From NCBI RefSeq assembly GCF_032118995.1, contig NC_092668.1, forward strand, positions 14,673,501 to 14,737,500: a stretch of DNA of 64,000 nucleotides, read 5' to 3'. The DNA comes from Asterias amurensis (taxonomy: Eukaryota > Echinodermata > Asteroidea > Forcipulatida > Asteriidae). The translations under genes were made by a program, and so were the position numbers. This document shows, piece by piece, positions 47,450 to 59,324 of this stretch. Under the pieces are notes generated by a model. The model worked only from the letters and a program-made list of their open reading frames with translations, was not told the origin of the DNA and ran no database searches. Position 1 is the stretch's first letter, and each line of letters starts with the position of its first letter.

Positions 47450-50287
47450 GACAAGTAAGAATATCGATCATTGAATATAAGGTCATACGTAACTTGGCGT
47501 GTAGCGGCCGGGCGGATAACAGCACATAACTCAAGCTCTGATGTTTCTGATAAACAGGGTGCCGGGGTTCAAGTCCCGATCGTGACACTCTTGTGTCCTT
47601 AAGCAAGACACTATTGCTTCGTCCTCCGGATGGGACGTAAAGCCGTAGGTCCCGTGTGTTGTGTATCGCACGTAAAAGAACCCAGTACATTACTGAACAG
47701 AAAATTGGGCGTGACGTCAGCAAAGTTCCACCATGTTCCCATCAGTGTTAGAGCAATTTGCGGTTGAAATGTTTTTCATGTGAAGTGTATGTTTTGATCG
47801 TTTTGATTTGCAGAGAGATGTAGACAGCTCGTGGAGACACTTTACGAAGATGACAAGCTTGAATGTTACTGCCCAGTAGCCTGCGAGTAAGTACCAGTAA
47901 CTAGTTGCCAAGAAAAAGGGCCTAAAAAATGGGGAAATTCCACTTTTTTTAACGCCAACACGTCTATAAAAGTTTGCATTAAAACAAGAACGGCACGCAT
48001 TGATAATGCTACCCTACATCTCCTAAACCCCTTTTGGCCGCCATCTTTTGGCACTATGTCCCCGGTATAAAACAAGTGCAAATAAATGCAAGTTAAATGA
48101 AAATGAATAATTTTTTTAAATGATTGTACATTGAACAGTGTTCGTTTTCTTTGTAGGGAAACAGGTTTCCAGGTTAGCTCGTCCGTGGCTGTGTGGCCGT
48201 CTGAACGCTATGAGGTGGGTTTCATATTAATGGCAGACATAAAGTAACAGAAAACAATTCATGATTATGTAAGGGTAGTTACCTGAAGCATGGAGGAAGA
48301 AAATGCCTGAAGTATACTCGTAATTTCATATAGGTTAGAATCAATGGACGTCCATGACACCCTTATAAGTTATAACTTAAGTTCAGACTAACCTCTTTGG
48401 GTTTTTGAAAGTGGAGAGTCAAGCTTGCCGTTGGTGGCGCCATTCGAATGGCTCACTGCAATGGCGCTGTCACGCACATGAAATGTCAGAAAGTCAGCGA
48501 AGAATTTGAGTTTGAATAAATATTATTATTCTCTCCTTTCGAGCCACGGCATTGACCGCTTCAGAAGTGGCTAAGGCTGCATCGTATTAGCCATTAGCCG
48601 TAAACCGTTTAATTTTGATGAGGTATGATTCAATCTTTCAGGAGCATTTGTACAGTCGTGTAGCTGAGAAGAACGATGTGGCGGCAAGAATTCTGCAAGA
48701 TGTGGAGACCACGAGGTGAGACAAAAATCCGAGTACTTTCCCCACCACATGAGGGCGCTCCACGTCCCTAAATAATAAACCACGCCGCCAAACAAAATTA
48801 GTGTTGTCTTATTTCCCTACCCGACTGGCACTATTTAGGAGATTTTTTAAAGATTTTAATGAAGGTTGAACTTTATTTTCATTATTTTAAAAAAATTCTC
48901 GCGAGGAATGAAGGTGTACATTTAGCAAAAAACATCCATCAAATTTTCCGCAGGATCTTTTAAAAATCTGTGGGTTTTTGAAACAATTCAAAAGGTGAAA
49001 ATATAAAAAAATAAAAAGTGATGATCAACCCCTAAGCTATATTTTTGCCTTTTCATGGCAGGGCGCCAATTCACCCATTACCTGGTATTGTATTCAACGT
49101 AGGAGTCAGGCCTCGTCTTGGACTCGGCTTTGCCAAACTACAGTTAGACTTGTTTCAATAATACAGTATGATTAGGCTAAGCCTACCTTTGGTGCAAGCC
49201 CAACTTATTCTGAAGTAAGAAACGTAAGTTGGATACAAGTAACTTTGTTATAAAGACTACTAAATTTGTCCTTGTTTGCAGGAAGAACATGGCCCGTTTG
49301 CACATTTACTTTGAGGAGTTGAATTACCAATCGGTGACTGAGGTACCATCATGGACGGTAAGTTCATATCCAAGATAATATGTCGAATACCTTTCAAGCA
49401 ATCTCAATTAACTCTCATATTGTTGGTAATATATAGCAGAAAAGTTACCACACTCTGTGGTGACGCATAATCTTTTGAATACCCGTCAAGAAATCTCTCA
49501 TATTGTTGGCAACATTTAGCAGAAAAGTTGCCATCCCTCCAAACCACATCGGTAAATGGTCAGACAGTTGACTGTGTACTTTGTATATGCATTCACGCCA
49601 TGATATTATATGCAGGCTAGTAAAGTGCATCTATCATTCAAAACCACAGTGGACGATATTAATTGGTCAAAGAGTAGGAGAGTTAATATTCATGTTCCAT
49701 AGTTTGTCACAAGTGATTCCTATCTTTGAAAAATATTGATTGTGGGGCTACGTTTGAAGTATGAGACTACTCATTTGAACATAGCACCATGTAATGGTTA
49801 ACAAGGTGCTGGGGCGCAAAATGCAGCCAATCAAACAAGGAACTCAGGGGTGAACCCCTTCTCTTTTCAATAAGTGCACTGGGTTCTTTTACGGGTGTTA
49901 CACAAAGCACGAGTCCAACGTCTTTACGTCCCATCTGAAGGACAAAGCAGTCATGGTTATTAAAGTGTCTTGCTTATTAAGGACACGAGTGTCACGACCG
50001 GGACTCAATTACACACACACTAAGCTGATCAGAACCACCAGAGCTTGAGTCCGGTGCCCTTATCCGCTGGCCACAACACGGCAATGGTATTATGTTATGA
50101 CCAACATGAATGATATTGTTACTTACAGTTTGAGAGCATCCTTGGGTCTGTTGGTGGCCTGATGGGACTCTACGTTGGAATCTCATCCATTACACTCTTT
50201 GAGATCATCCTATTCGTCCTTACGCTCTTCAAACATTGTTTGAAGACTGTAATGTGCTTGAATAAGGTTCACCCAGATCAGAAGTAA
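43125..50287 (+). CDS. DEG/ENaC/ASIC-family sodium channel subunit
   Basis: Amiloride-sensitive-type cation channel subunit of the plasma membrane; members assemble as trimers. Exons: 43125-43129, 44002-44140, 44671-45752, 46099-46202, 46689-46852, 47150-47348, 47814-47886, 48157-48214, 48642-48715, 49282-49357, 50129-50287; phases agree and give about 710 residues. Visible hallmarks: the N-terminal HG gating motif (THAG-type context TTAHGVNRI, residues 66-67), TM1 about 77-97, FGNCFTYN, a Cys-rich domain in exons 6-8, and TM2 with GLMGLYVGISS, where GIS matches the G/S-x-S filter. The first coding exon contributes only ATG plus two bases; if it is wrong, ATGs at 44012 or 44018 remain in frame. 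Between TM1 and the Cys-rich part lies RKRR (about 190-193), then a long glycine-rich insert, unusual for the family. Subfamily and ligand cannot be told. Confidence 0.95.
43573..43935. mobile_element. TTAA-flanked MITE in channel intron 1 (inverted)
   Basis: TTAAAGGCATGTTTGGTAATATTG at the left and TACCAATAATGTCTAGTCAAGTGCCCTTTAA at the right. It contains AAAAGGCTTCAGCCGAA. The right end stops about 66 bases before exon 2. Confidence 0.75.
45112..45486 (+). repeat. 21-bp in-frame repeat coding for GGGGGSL in the channel exon
   Basis: About 14 near-identical units of GGCGGTGGGGGTGGAAGTTTG plus shorter variants where L becomes F or a Gly pair is lost. The unit length is a multiple of 3, so the channel frame survives copy-number change. 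Antisense and shifted frames are also open, which produces proline- and threonine-rich shadows. Confidence 0.95.
46927..46982. repeat. poly-T run followed by poly-G run
   Basis: About 42 mostly T bases broken by one CTC, then about 12 G, in the intron between exons 46689-46852 and 47150-47348. Lengths are unreliable. Confidence 0.85.
47052..47135 (-). repeat. SINE type B remnant abutting a channel splice acceptor
   Basis: CTCAGGACACTTTCCTGAGT ... TCACAGGCATTTACTCGGGTGAGATTCGAACCCACGACCTTTGTCC matches the minus-strand SINE copies at 54345-54480 and 59325-59505. The sequence runs into TTTGTTTTACCTACAG, the acceptor of exon 47150. Confidence 0.65.
47400..47447. repeat. (TA)n(GA)n microsatellite
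   Basis: About 7 TA units then about 16 GA units, 50 bases after the donor of exon 47150-47348. Confidence 0.95.
47490..47705 (+). repeat. tRNA-Leu-like SINE type C
   Basis: GTGTAGCGGCCGGGCGGATAA, ACTCAAGCTC, a long variable arm, then GGGGTTCAAGTCCCGATCGTGACAC (B-box), followed by the body with CTTAAGCAAGACACTATTGC, GATGGGACGTAAAGCC and GTAAAAGAACCCAGT. The long variable arm suggests a tRNA-Leu origin. Confidence 0.75.
49805..50095 (-). repeat. tRNA-Leu-like SINE type C, inverted
   Basis: Reverse complement of the 47490 copy: GGTTCTTTTACGGGTGTTACA, CGTCTTTACGTCCCATC, GTGTCTTGCTTATTAAGGACAC, GTCACGACCGGGACTC, AGAGCTTGAGTCCGGTGCCCTTATCCGCTGGCCAC. It lies in the last channel intron. Shorter relatives lie at about 5930-6010 and 10200-10270. 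Confidence 0.75.
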
Positions 50288-50432
50288 TAAAGCGTCAGGA
50301 AATAATATCGACATAGTGTAAGGTAGTGCAGAGAAAAGTATTTAATTTGAAGTCTGACATACAAAGCTTAAAAGCTGGCACATGGTTTGGTACAAAGGTT
50401 GGGGTAGTAAGGACCCTATTATATAAACCTAT

Positions 50433-50584
50433 GGGTGCTTTCGTTTAGCTTCCCTGGGTCGACCCCGGTTTGTGGCGGGTTTTTTTTCCAGGACGTACGT
50501 GGGTTATTATCTGCACACGTTCGTCCTGGAAAACAAAAACGCCACACACCGGGGTCGACCCGGGGAAGCTAAACGAACGCACCA
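50433..50584. mobile_element. 152-bp palindromic MITE, copy 1
   Basis: The ends GGGTGCTTTCGTTTAGCTTC and GAAGCTAAACGAACGCACCA mirror each other, and the arms extend through GGGTCGACCC and CCAGGACGTACGTG. The 3 bases TAT flank both sides. A second copy is at 61755-61886. It starts about 145 bases after the channel stop codon, so it is probably in its 3' UTR. Confidence 0.8.
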
Positions 50585-51551
50585 TATATTGGTTGATTCT
50601 GGAGGATTGAGGCAGTAGGGATCCCACATAAACTTATATTGGTTGATGATATAGAATTGAAATGTATTTTATAAGACTCAAAGTCAAATTTGAACACCAT
50701 ATTAAAGAGTGAGCAATTATTTATACAATTAAAAACACAAATCTGCCAGCTTTTTCCAGTCATGAGTTTACTGCCCGACACTAAAACTACGGGCCTCAGC
50801 AGGCCGGTGGTCCAGTCTAATATTCTAGCCATGGAATGGCTGAAGAAAACACAGCAAGACAGTTTGCCATTTCATATTATTGATGCAAAAAAATCATTCT
50901 TTATTTTGAACAATATCAGACAGATCCTATGCACAAAGAGTGACGAATTTTGAGTTTGTAATTTCACACGATGTATAATTTATTTCCAGAAAGCTGCATG
51001 ACCCTATGCCACATTTTTATTGATATGTTCATAATTAGTGCTGTGAGTTTGTTTTTTTAAGAATAATTTTGACAGAACGTTCACAATTAAGATAAAACTT
51101 TAAAAAAAGTGTAAATATTGAATCCATCCGAAGAACTTGAGACTGTTTCTCTTTATCAAGACTTGAAAAATATTTCACACAAATCGTCAGCTCAGTTCTG
51201 TAAGGTCACTTATTGCATTTTCGAACACATTCTTGTCAAAAAGTTGGAAGTGTAAAATGTTTGACAAAAACATCACAATCCACAAGTAAATGTTTTTCGT
51301 AGAAACTGAATGATTCTTTTTGCCTACAATTACTTCGGAGACCACTCTTGATCATTAAACTCCATTTACAAGGAGCTCCAAAATATGCCAAAGAAAGAAG
51401 TTCTTAAGACAATCGTTCAAAATGCATTGAAATAAAACTGACCTTATTGCCTGAGCCAATGAAATGTAGTGACGGGTGTATGGCATATGGATTTTTATTG
51501 TAGTTTTTTTATTCTGTACAAAAAGAGTGAAGATTGTTTATGAAACATCAC

Positions 51552-51557
51552 AATAAA
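51552..51557 (+). terminator. candidate poly(A) signal of the channel gene
   Basis: AATAAA about 1.27 kb after the stop, following about 700 bases of AT-rich sequence without other features. Earlier AATAAA-like hexamers are possible. Confidence 0.35.
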
Positions 51558-52397
51558 GACTTGAAGTTTGCAAATTTTAAAATTATTTTCTCCTCGGTCA
51601 TTATTTCTTCAAGACTCATAATCTATCAGGGCTCAAATTTCAAGACAATCTCTACTCAGCAAAAGGTCTAGCAGCTAGTAATTTCCTCGTATATATTCAT
51701 TCTGTCCTGAGCTTTTAGGAAGAGCATTGGACTTGAAATTTAGGAGTAAGTGTATTTGGAAAAAGAACAGCAGATTGTGTGAAAAGAACAGGTCTTTGTT
51801 AAAGGCATAGACACACATCCATTTAAAAAGGTTATCTGTTCATTAGTGAGTGGGGACACAAGGTGACAGCAGACAGGTAAATCCATTGTTCTTGGTAATG
51901 TGAGCTCAGAACAACGTAAACAATGGACATTTATCTGGTAAATCTGCTGCCACCTAGAGTTCTAAAGTCTCCCAATGCAGTGCCTTTATTTCCGGGTCCA
52001 CTGAACCATGACTCCATGAAACAGTTGCAGGTGATCCTTTACATAATTTTAAAACGGTTTTATTTCTCAAGACAACATTGCACATCAAAACTTGCGAACG
52101 ATTTCATTAATGACGATTTCTTCATTGCACAGGAAGTTTCACTTCCGTTGTATAAACACTCGGAAAGTGACACAAATTACAACTGCATTAATCAACTATA
52201 ATCACACTTTAAAAATTTAACAACAGACTTTCAGAAGTTTACTACCACTGTACTGTGTTAGCGGTGTATACTCAGTACTTTCCCGAGTCCTGTGAAAAAA
52301 TACCACAGGTATGTAATACTCACACCATGAACTATCACTTCCTCTGTCCATGAACATCATTCCTGAAACATCCTTGAACTCTGTGGACTTTTAAAAG

Positions 52398-52403
52398 TTT
52401 ATT
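52398..52403 (-). terminator. candidate poly(A) signal of TXNDC15
   Basis: TTTATT on the plus strand (AATAAA on the minus), about 340 bases beyond the stop at 52742. A second lies at 52059-52064. Confidence 0.35.
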
Positions 52404-52741
52404 TCCCTCTAACGCCTAATCATAGTTCATTCTGTTAATTGTGACACCTTCTCGAGCCGCACTTTGTTCAATCATTGCCAATGACCGATCTATTTTGCTT
52501 CCTATGATGGGCGCAAGCATAGCAATATCATAGATTGATGTCTCATTGCCTCCACCTGAAACTGTCATGTGACACCCCATCCAAAAGGTCAAAGGTGAAA
52601 CTGCTAGGAACTTGGCAGGTCTTCCCAATCACAAGGCCCATATCTGATGTTTTTTACAAGCCTCAAAAGTTAAGACAACAGAAGTTCAGACCAGCTTATC
52701 TAAAAGCCTCTTTCATCAGAGATTTATGGTCATTAACATTT

Positions 52742-55700
52742 TCAATCCCGATGTTCGTGAGCCATCACACCAACCTGATCGTAGAACTCTCCAGTCCTCC
52801 AAACTTGTCGAGCGTAAACAAGAAACATCCTGACACGGTCCATGACGATACTGCCGAGATGTTGCTTCAAGAACCACCCGGCTACAGCGGCAAGGAATAG
52901 CCAAGAGAACCAAAGAGCAAAGTCGATTTCCTCGGTTGGTATGCTGGGCAGTGGACCAATGGCGTCTGCCTCATTTACAGTGATGGAGGAGTTGGGCTCA
53001 AGACCTGTTGGAAAATCAGAATAAAATTAATATGAGATTTTTATTTTATATTTTATTTGAGAGACCGCCTAACATTACAAGGGCGGCTGACCACTTTAAG
53101 GTGAGGGCTACACTAACTGATTGGGGCTGTCACCCCAAATCTACTCCCATCAGGGTCATGTTGCCACCTACTCACGGGGGCTGAAACAGGGTTACACCCT
53201 ATCATGGGGCTGAAACAGGGCAAGACCTTCACTGTCAGTAAGTATATAGGCCATGTAGGCGCTATGGGTATCGTCCACTACTAGAGGCCTGGCTGGTAGA
53301 GCAGAGTGTACTGACTTTCCAATTTACCAATGGTACACTGGTTATTGAAAAAGCCTCAAAACATTAGATCACTTTACATTGATACGACTCCAACCAAGGA
53401 TTCTCAACCAGATTTTTCAAAGCTTAGGGATCTCCTAAATGGGAATGTGAACTTTTTATTCCAAATATCAAGTAATAAACCGAATCGAATACAATTCAGA
53501 ATTTGGCTTTCAAATTATATTTGACCTTACATTTTGACCTTACATTTCCTACATGACCCTACATTTACCTTCTGGCAAATCAAGTCTAAATAAATAAAAC
53601 ACCAGGCCCTTTTGTCACCAGATTCATTTCCTGTTATGTGGAATAAAGCTTCCTCTCTTTTGTAAACCAGTCAACAATTCAAAATGTAACTTCCCACCAC
53701 CACTTCTTCCCAGTAATAACTTTTGTGGCTTTAAGCACACAAAACTGACACGCAAAGTTGTGTTTTAAAGGTTTTAAGGGATTAAGATAATCTGATAAAA
53801 CTAAGGCCAAGTGGAATCCAAACAATCACATTGGATAAATAGATAACATTTCAGTATCACCAGATGTTCTGTGTTTGATGATACACAATTTCAAACATTT
53901 TAAAAGTTCTTGCTACCGTTATTTGTAGAAATAGTGTATTGACCTTGTAATTAGTAGGGTCGGTCGATGATGAGATTGCGATTTTGGTGAACCCTGTACA
54001 CAGTCACATTATGTAAATTAGAAAGATAGGACGATATTCGCAGGAATTTGAAGATAATCATTTCCTTTGAAAATAACAGGCCTGATTACGTCACTGAGGC
54101 AACAACTCCATACCCTCTGGTCATTGCCTTAGTGCCCTAGCCCTCGTGAAATGTTCCAGTAGAAATTTACAATTTACTCATAGGAAAAATGCCTTGGTGA
54201 TCTTCCCCTTTCATAATACGAAGCATACAGACCTGAAATACATGTAATGTAGGAAGAATTAACAAAGCAATTGCAGCCATTTACAAGTAGATGCTAATTT
54301 TGCATCAGGGATAAAGAATTTAGTATGTCTTTACCCTTACACCAATGCCCTGAACACTGAATACTTTCCCTCAAATCACTCGGGTAGGATTCAAACCCAC
54401 AAATTTTGCATTTAACAGAGCAAGTGCCTTACCACTAAACCACTGAGCTAGCCCGGTGGCTAGAGGCAGTTTGAATCCTGTGTGTTAGCAGCGTGTCAAT
54501 ATTTAAATGGATGCTTTCTTCAACTCTGAACTAGCCAGTCGGACCACTTGGAGTGAATTCTGACTGGTCCTTACATGTAGGTGTTTTTACTGACATTCGA
54601 CCAGCGGACTACTTACGAACGATGGGATAGTTTTACGACCAAATCTAAGCAAACGCACCTGTAAAATTCCTAATGAAGTCAGTGAAGACGCTGAATGTCC
54701 TCTCGCTGTAATTGAACCTCATGACTGGTTTATTGTTGTGGAACAGGAGGATGTTTGGAACAGCGACGATACTGTAGCGTGTGTTCAGACTGAAAGAAAA
54801 TCAGCATAAAATATAACTGGTGCAAATGCATACAACCCCCTAATCATGCCGCCTCCATCTTCGTCATGTTCCTCATATCGAATAACAATAGTAAATGCTA
54901 ATAAATCATTTTTCAACATCAACCCTCCTACGGTTTGACCAATCAATATCATCAATAAATAGGGCTCTTTAACGAGAACAATGTTGATGCAGTTTAACTT
55001 TCGAGCTGGTTTGCATTTGAACACACACATACTAGAGAAGATTTGTCTCAGTATAATGGATGATTCAAGGAATATAGAATTGGGGATAATACGCCAGAAA
55101 ACTAATTTTCTTTTAATTTATGATATTTGAACTGAGCTTACCTGTTATGCTGAAATGCGTCAATAGCCAGAACCTCAAGATCTGGAAAAGCCCGTCCGAT
55201 GGCGTTAAATGCTGGCGCAGCAGCAGTTGAAAACTTACACCATGGTGCATAAAACATCACAAAGGCACAGTACCCACTCAGCATAGTGGTCGAATTGCTG
55301 CCTTTATCAGTCTTGAAGCTCACAGCTTCAGTTAGCTCTGTACTGTTAACAATCCGTACTTCAGCCGTTCTGTTCCCAAACAATCTCCTAAGACAAGGGT
55401 ATCTAATCTTACGGGGCGTGTATAATGCTTCATCCTCGACATACGTGACATCCGGATGCGGGTATTTTAGACTTGCGTTCACCGTTATGTTCAGGTTGTT
55501 TAAGAATCGATGGAAAGCGACTGGTCTCATGTAGGATGCTGCGATGTGGATGAAGGTGATTGGTAGTGAGACGTTTGCCTCTTTCTTGCTTCCCAGTGAG
55601 GCATTGTTTGTAATTGTCTCTTTCGGAGTCTGGGTTAAAGGGGTTTCTTGTTTGTCGAGTTCTGTTTCTTTTGAAAGATCATTTGAGCTCTCCTCATCAG

Positions 55701-56511
55701 CATTTCTTACTTCTGAAACTGTAGACAAGAAATACATGTTATTGCATGGATCGAGGATAAACAATAAGGCTGTTATTGTTGTTGTACCCTGGATCTACCT
55801 GGTCCTCCATGCCTGGATAAAGGCCTTACCTGAGCGTGACGCCAGGGAGGTAGCCACAGCTACTGCAGTTTATCAGGGATTCACAATGTTACAATGGCAT
55901 GGACCTAGGCTTTACTCCCTAGACCCAGAACTTCACTTGGGCTCTGTACTAATTTGAACACATTTTGACATATCGTACTCTACATGCGATTGTGATCACC
56001 CAAACTATTTATGTTTTTGTTGTACATGCATTTTGTGGAACGAAATAAATGCAACTGTATTAATTTAATTCTTCAAATGAGTACAGAGCATCAGTTACTG
56101 TACTAAAATAAATAGGTATACGACTAACCTTTACTCAATTTCTAAATAAGCTGTCGCTATAACACTGGCTATGACCTCCATTAAATTGCTTTGACCAGTC
56201 ACCATTTTTGTCCATGAGTCGAAAACCGAAAGACAGACGACACTCACTCAACAGTTCGTATTAATAAAATCATAGAGTAAGGACAGAGATTACTCTATGA
56301 ATATGATAAAATGAAATAACAATTATCTAAAAATTACTGAAATAAGATAATCCTGTTTGTAAAAATTAGTGAACAAGTATTGCCAGGATACGGAAAGTTT
56401 TCGTAAAGATGACTTACCAAGATTCAGGTCCACACAAAGTACACAAGAAGACAAAGAAATAAGAAATAATACAGCGACTGCCAGACGGAAATGTTTCATG
56501 GTGGCCGCCAT
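52742..56511 (-). CDS. TXNDC15: thioredoxin-domain-containing protein 15
   Basis: Single-pass thioredoxin-like protein of the secretory pathway; vertebrate TXNDC15 is tied to ciliogenesis and Hedgehog signalling. Exons 56418-56511, 55142-55718, 54659-54789 and 52742-53004 join in phase to 354 residues (human 360). It has a signal peptide (residues 1-26, hydrophobic core VAVLFLISLSSCVLC), an acidic low-complexity linker, a thioredoxin fold with FVMFYAPWCKFSTAAAPAFNA and SIVAVPNILLFHNNKPVMRF, then IGPLPS and a C-terminal membrane helix (FALWFSWLFLAAVAGWFL). The active site is CKFS, so the second cysteine is absent; human has CRFS, so this is a family trait and not damage. N-glycosylation sequons are frequent (NVS, NIT, NAS, NRT, NST). 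The start is the first ATG; a second, MKHF, lies four codons on. Confidence 0.95.
53085..53330 (-). repeat. SINE type E, body only
   Basis: CACTTTAAGGTGAGGGCTACACTAACTGATTGGGG, GTTGCCACCTACTCACGGGGGCTGAAACAGGG and GAGGCCTGGCTGGTAGAGCAGAG match 2045-2245. It contains an internal duplication of GGGGCTGAAACAGGG. It lies in TXNDC15 intron 3. Confidence 0.65.
54110..54215 (-). repeat. dispersed GGCAATGACC-type repeat
   Basis: GGTCATTGCCTTAGTGCCCT, CCAGTAGAAATTTACAATT and CTCATAGGAAAAATGCC, inverted relative to 18527-18660. Confidence 0.55.
54345..54480 (-). repeat. tRNA-derived SINE type B
   Basis: ACTCGGGTAGGATTCAAACCCAC, TTACCACTAAACCACTGAGCTAGCCCGGTGGCTAGAGGCAG; on the minus strand this reads as a tRNA A-box and B-box in order. 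Same family as 59325-59505 and 47052-47135. Confidence 0.7.
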
Positions 56512-58128
56512 CTTCTTTTAAACTTTGACCTCAAAATAACCTTTTCAATTTGCATAACAGCAGATAGCTACGATTAGATGAGAGCTTATTAATTAAAATA
56601 CCACAGAAGTTACGACTATCTGAGGATGAAAAACAAGTCCAATGTTTTCTTTACTGATAGTAATCATTTCTTCCGTAAACTTGCAAAATCAGCCCCAGAT
56701 AAAATACCCCAAGCAGAAGAAATAAATAAAAACACGCCCATTACATTCCATGTGACAGCCCATATGGACGAAGAACGTCAGCTATAACCACCTGATTTGT
56801 AGCTAGCCAATCAGATTGCGCAGCATCAAGTGGCGTGGCTCTTACAGGGAGTGAACTTGCACTCTCTGGAATAGAGTGCAATTCACCAATTCATGACCAT
56901 GAAACAAAGCACTCAACTCTGAAAATTTTATTGAACAGGAAGAAACTATAAATAAATAGTAAACTTCCAGGTACAACAATGTGTACATTTATTTTATGGG
57001 AGAGTTGGTTCTGAAAAGAGCCGGGCCCCTCATATTTACACTATTTTGTACCACGCAAGTTCACTATTTATTGATTTTAAAGTTTCTTCCAATTAATGCA
57101 CACCATTGCAAAACTATACTAAATACTAAAACAATACTTGATTTATTAAAGTTCAAACAGCATCGAAACAGCATCGAACCAGATGCAGTATGGAGTAAGA
57201 TGTAATACTCATTTAATATGGGTAGAGAAAAATAAGGCAAAACAAAAAATTACCAGTTGATCGTCCAGATTTTTCAAAAAAAGAGGCGGGACCTCATCCC
57301 TCCTCTTTTTGTTTTTTTTGCTTATTACTTTTTTTTTTCCAAGATGGCAGCTTAGTATTTCAAATCAAACAGGCCACCAGTTTTTCAGTCATATCTATTT
57401 ATGAGGACCTGTGTTAACACTATTATTAACAGGGTAAAATTGCACTAACAAGATTTGCTGGTGGCAGGCATTCACTAATATTGTTTTATGAAATAGACGG
57501 TTCCACGCGTGTTCGAGAGCGTCACGTTAGATTCGGGAAAAGCTCCTAGGCCAGTCCCGGGCGGGAACGATCAACTTCATTGGCCTATAAGAGTGACAAG
57601 AACGCTCTGTAGTTAAATTATACCAATTGTGTGATGTTGTTGTTCTCTCAATCAAGTCATAACAAACACTATTTACTTTTAGTTTACTTCACAAAGCGTG
57701 AAATAAGGTCGCACTTATTTCGAGCAATTAAATAGACAAATAAAACTTTAAAGCATCCGGCATTTCTCAAGTAGGGAGCAAGTAGGGAGTAGGTTCACTA
57801 CATGTAACAGCATACTACAGACAGTTGTACGCAGCCCAGTCAAAACGCACATGGGTCGTCCGTTGTGACATTATCATGCCAGTATTCCCTTGGACAGTAC
57901 ACACGCACCGACTGCATGTAAATTCGTTTTTTTCTTCTGTCTAATGAATGAACGACAGCGAACTTCACAATATAAACCAAAATATTATACACTCGCCATC
58001 AGAGGAAAGACTGGTGTTCTCTTCAGCCTCGGTGGCAGAATATATTTGAAGCTAAACTCGGAGAGTTTGGTCGTCGATAACTGCAGTTCTTCTATTGAGT
58101 GAAGGATATTGTTGATGCACAACCGAAA
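56512..58128. promoter_or_regulatory. shared 1.6-kb head-to-head interval of TXNDC15 and ELOVL6
   Basis: A CCAAT box in GCCAATCAGATTG context (56806-56818) lies about 300 bases 5' of the TXNDC15 ATG. The middle has T-rich runs. The last 300 bases before 58129 have no TATA box at an obvious position. A repeat fragment at about 57005 (GGTTCTGAAAAGAGCC) resembles the hairpin at 7546. Confidence 0.4.
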
Positions 58129-59049
58129 ATGACAATTGCAAGGGAAGATACTCTGTTCTTTGAGAACTATGAGGTGCTACTGAATACTAACCGAACACCA
58201 TGCGACCCACACGCCCCCTTCGAGTTTGAGAAGCATTTTGAAGTCGCTGAGAAGATATGGTGGTTCCAGAATAACTGGTCCAAGTCGATAGTGTACAGTG
58301 CTCTGTATGCAGCCCTTATCTTCGCTGGGCGGTTGTACATGGAGAAACGGCCCCGGTTTGATCTGCGATTGAGCCTGGTGATGTGGTCGTTTAGCCTGGC
58401 GGTGTTTAGCTGGATGGGAGCCATTCGAGTATGGGCTGATACTATCGTCTTCGTAAGTACCTACGGATGGAAGGCATCTGCTTGCGACCCCATCTTCTAT
58501 AAAGGCGTGGCCGGCTTCTGGTCGTGGCTATTTGTCTTAAGCAAGGTTCCGGAGCTGGGCGACACCATCTTCATCGTGCTACGCAAACAGAAACTGATTT
58601 TCCTCCATTGGTATCATCACATAACTGTCCTCATCTACTGTTGGTACACTTACCCCCAGATTGTTGCCCCATCTCGCTACTTCGTCCTGATGAACTTCTC
58701 CGTTCACGCCCTGATGTACACTTACTACGCACTCAAGGCCTCCAAGCTGATAAGCATCCCTAGCTGGGTCAACATCGTGCTCACCTCCTTGCAGATCACT
58801 CAGATGTTCGTGGGATGTGCCGTCAATTGCTACGTTTACTCCGTAAGAAGCAGTGGTGGATTCTGCTCCACCACAGACGAGAACATCCGAGCATCCTTCT
58901 TGATGTACCTAAGTTACTTCACTTTGTTCGTCCATTTCTTCTACGAAACCTACATGACAAAGAGAAGATTGGCTCAAGAGGCACATATCAAGAAATCATG
59001 TCATGACACCAATGAGAACGTTATGGATAAAACAAAGAAAACTCTTTAA
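58129..59049 (+). CDS. ELOVL6: very-long-chain fatty-acid elongase, ELOVL6-type
   Basis: ER membrane condensing enzyme (3-ketoacyl-CoA synthase) that adds two carbons from malonyl-CoA to acyl-CoA; ELOVL6 prefers C12-C16 saturated substrates. 306 residues. The histidine box HWYHH (160-164) is preceded by SKVPELGDT and LRKQKLIFLHW and followed by MNFSVHALMYTYYA, and six to seven hydrophobic segments can be counted. The C-terminus KKTL fits a dilysine ER-retrieval signal. The N-terminal 20-25 residues are longer than in human ELOVL6 (265 residues). ATG at 58129 is the first in frame; the frame extends 5' without a stop to about 58099 but has no ATG there. The coding region is one exon, in contrast to its neighbours and to vertebrate ELOVL6; a 5' UTR intron is not excluded. 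ELOVL3-like is the alternative. Confidence 0.96.
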   Translation: MTIAREDTLFFENYEVLLNTNRTPCDPHAPFEFEKHFEVAEKIWWFQNNWSKSIVYSALYAALIFAGRLYMEKRPRFDLRLSLVMWSFSLAVFSWMGAIRVWADTIVFVSTYGWKASACDPIFYKGVAGFWSWLFVLSKVPELGDTIFIVLRKQKLIFLHWYHHITVLIYCWYTYPQIVAPSRYFVLMNFSVHALMYTYYALKASKLISIPSWVNIVLTSLQITQMFVGCAVNCYVYSVRSSGGFCSTTDENIRASFLMYLSYFTLFVHFFYETYMTKRRLAQEAHIKKSCHDTNENVMDKTKKTL

Positions 59050-59324
59050 TAATGAACACAATATAAATTGTCAAACTTGACATAATGCCACTTTAAGTCC
59101 AAATTATTATAAAACAGGAAGTCCTACCTTTCATTGTCTTTTAATGAAGTCATCAACACATAAATATTATTGAAACTTCCCAAAAAGGTGAGTGGCAAGT
59201 ATGTATATATATATTTATATTTAAAAAGAATGAAAACTATTTCACAAGACAAGAGTCCAATCAGTGGAGAGAATTTAATAGAATGGTAACACAAATTATG
59301 AGTTCAACTTGTTGGTTTAACCCA

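Noticed and set aside
52416-52628. 70-codon minus-strand frame 3' of TXNDC15
   Set aside because: It lies after the in-frame stop of the last exon and has no visible domain or splice link; most likely 3' UTR.
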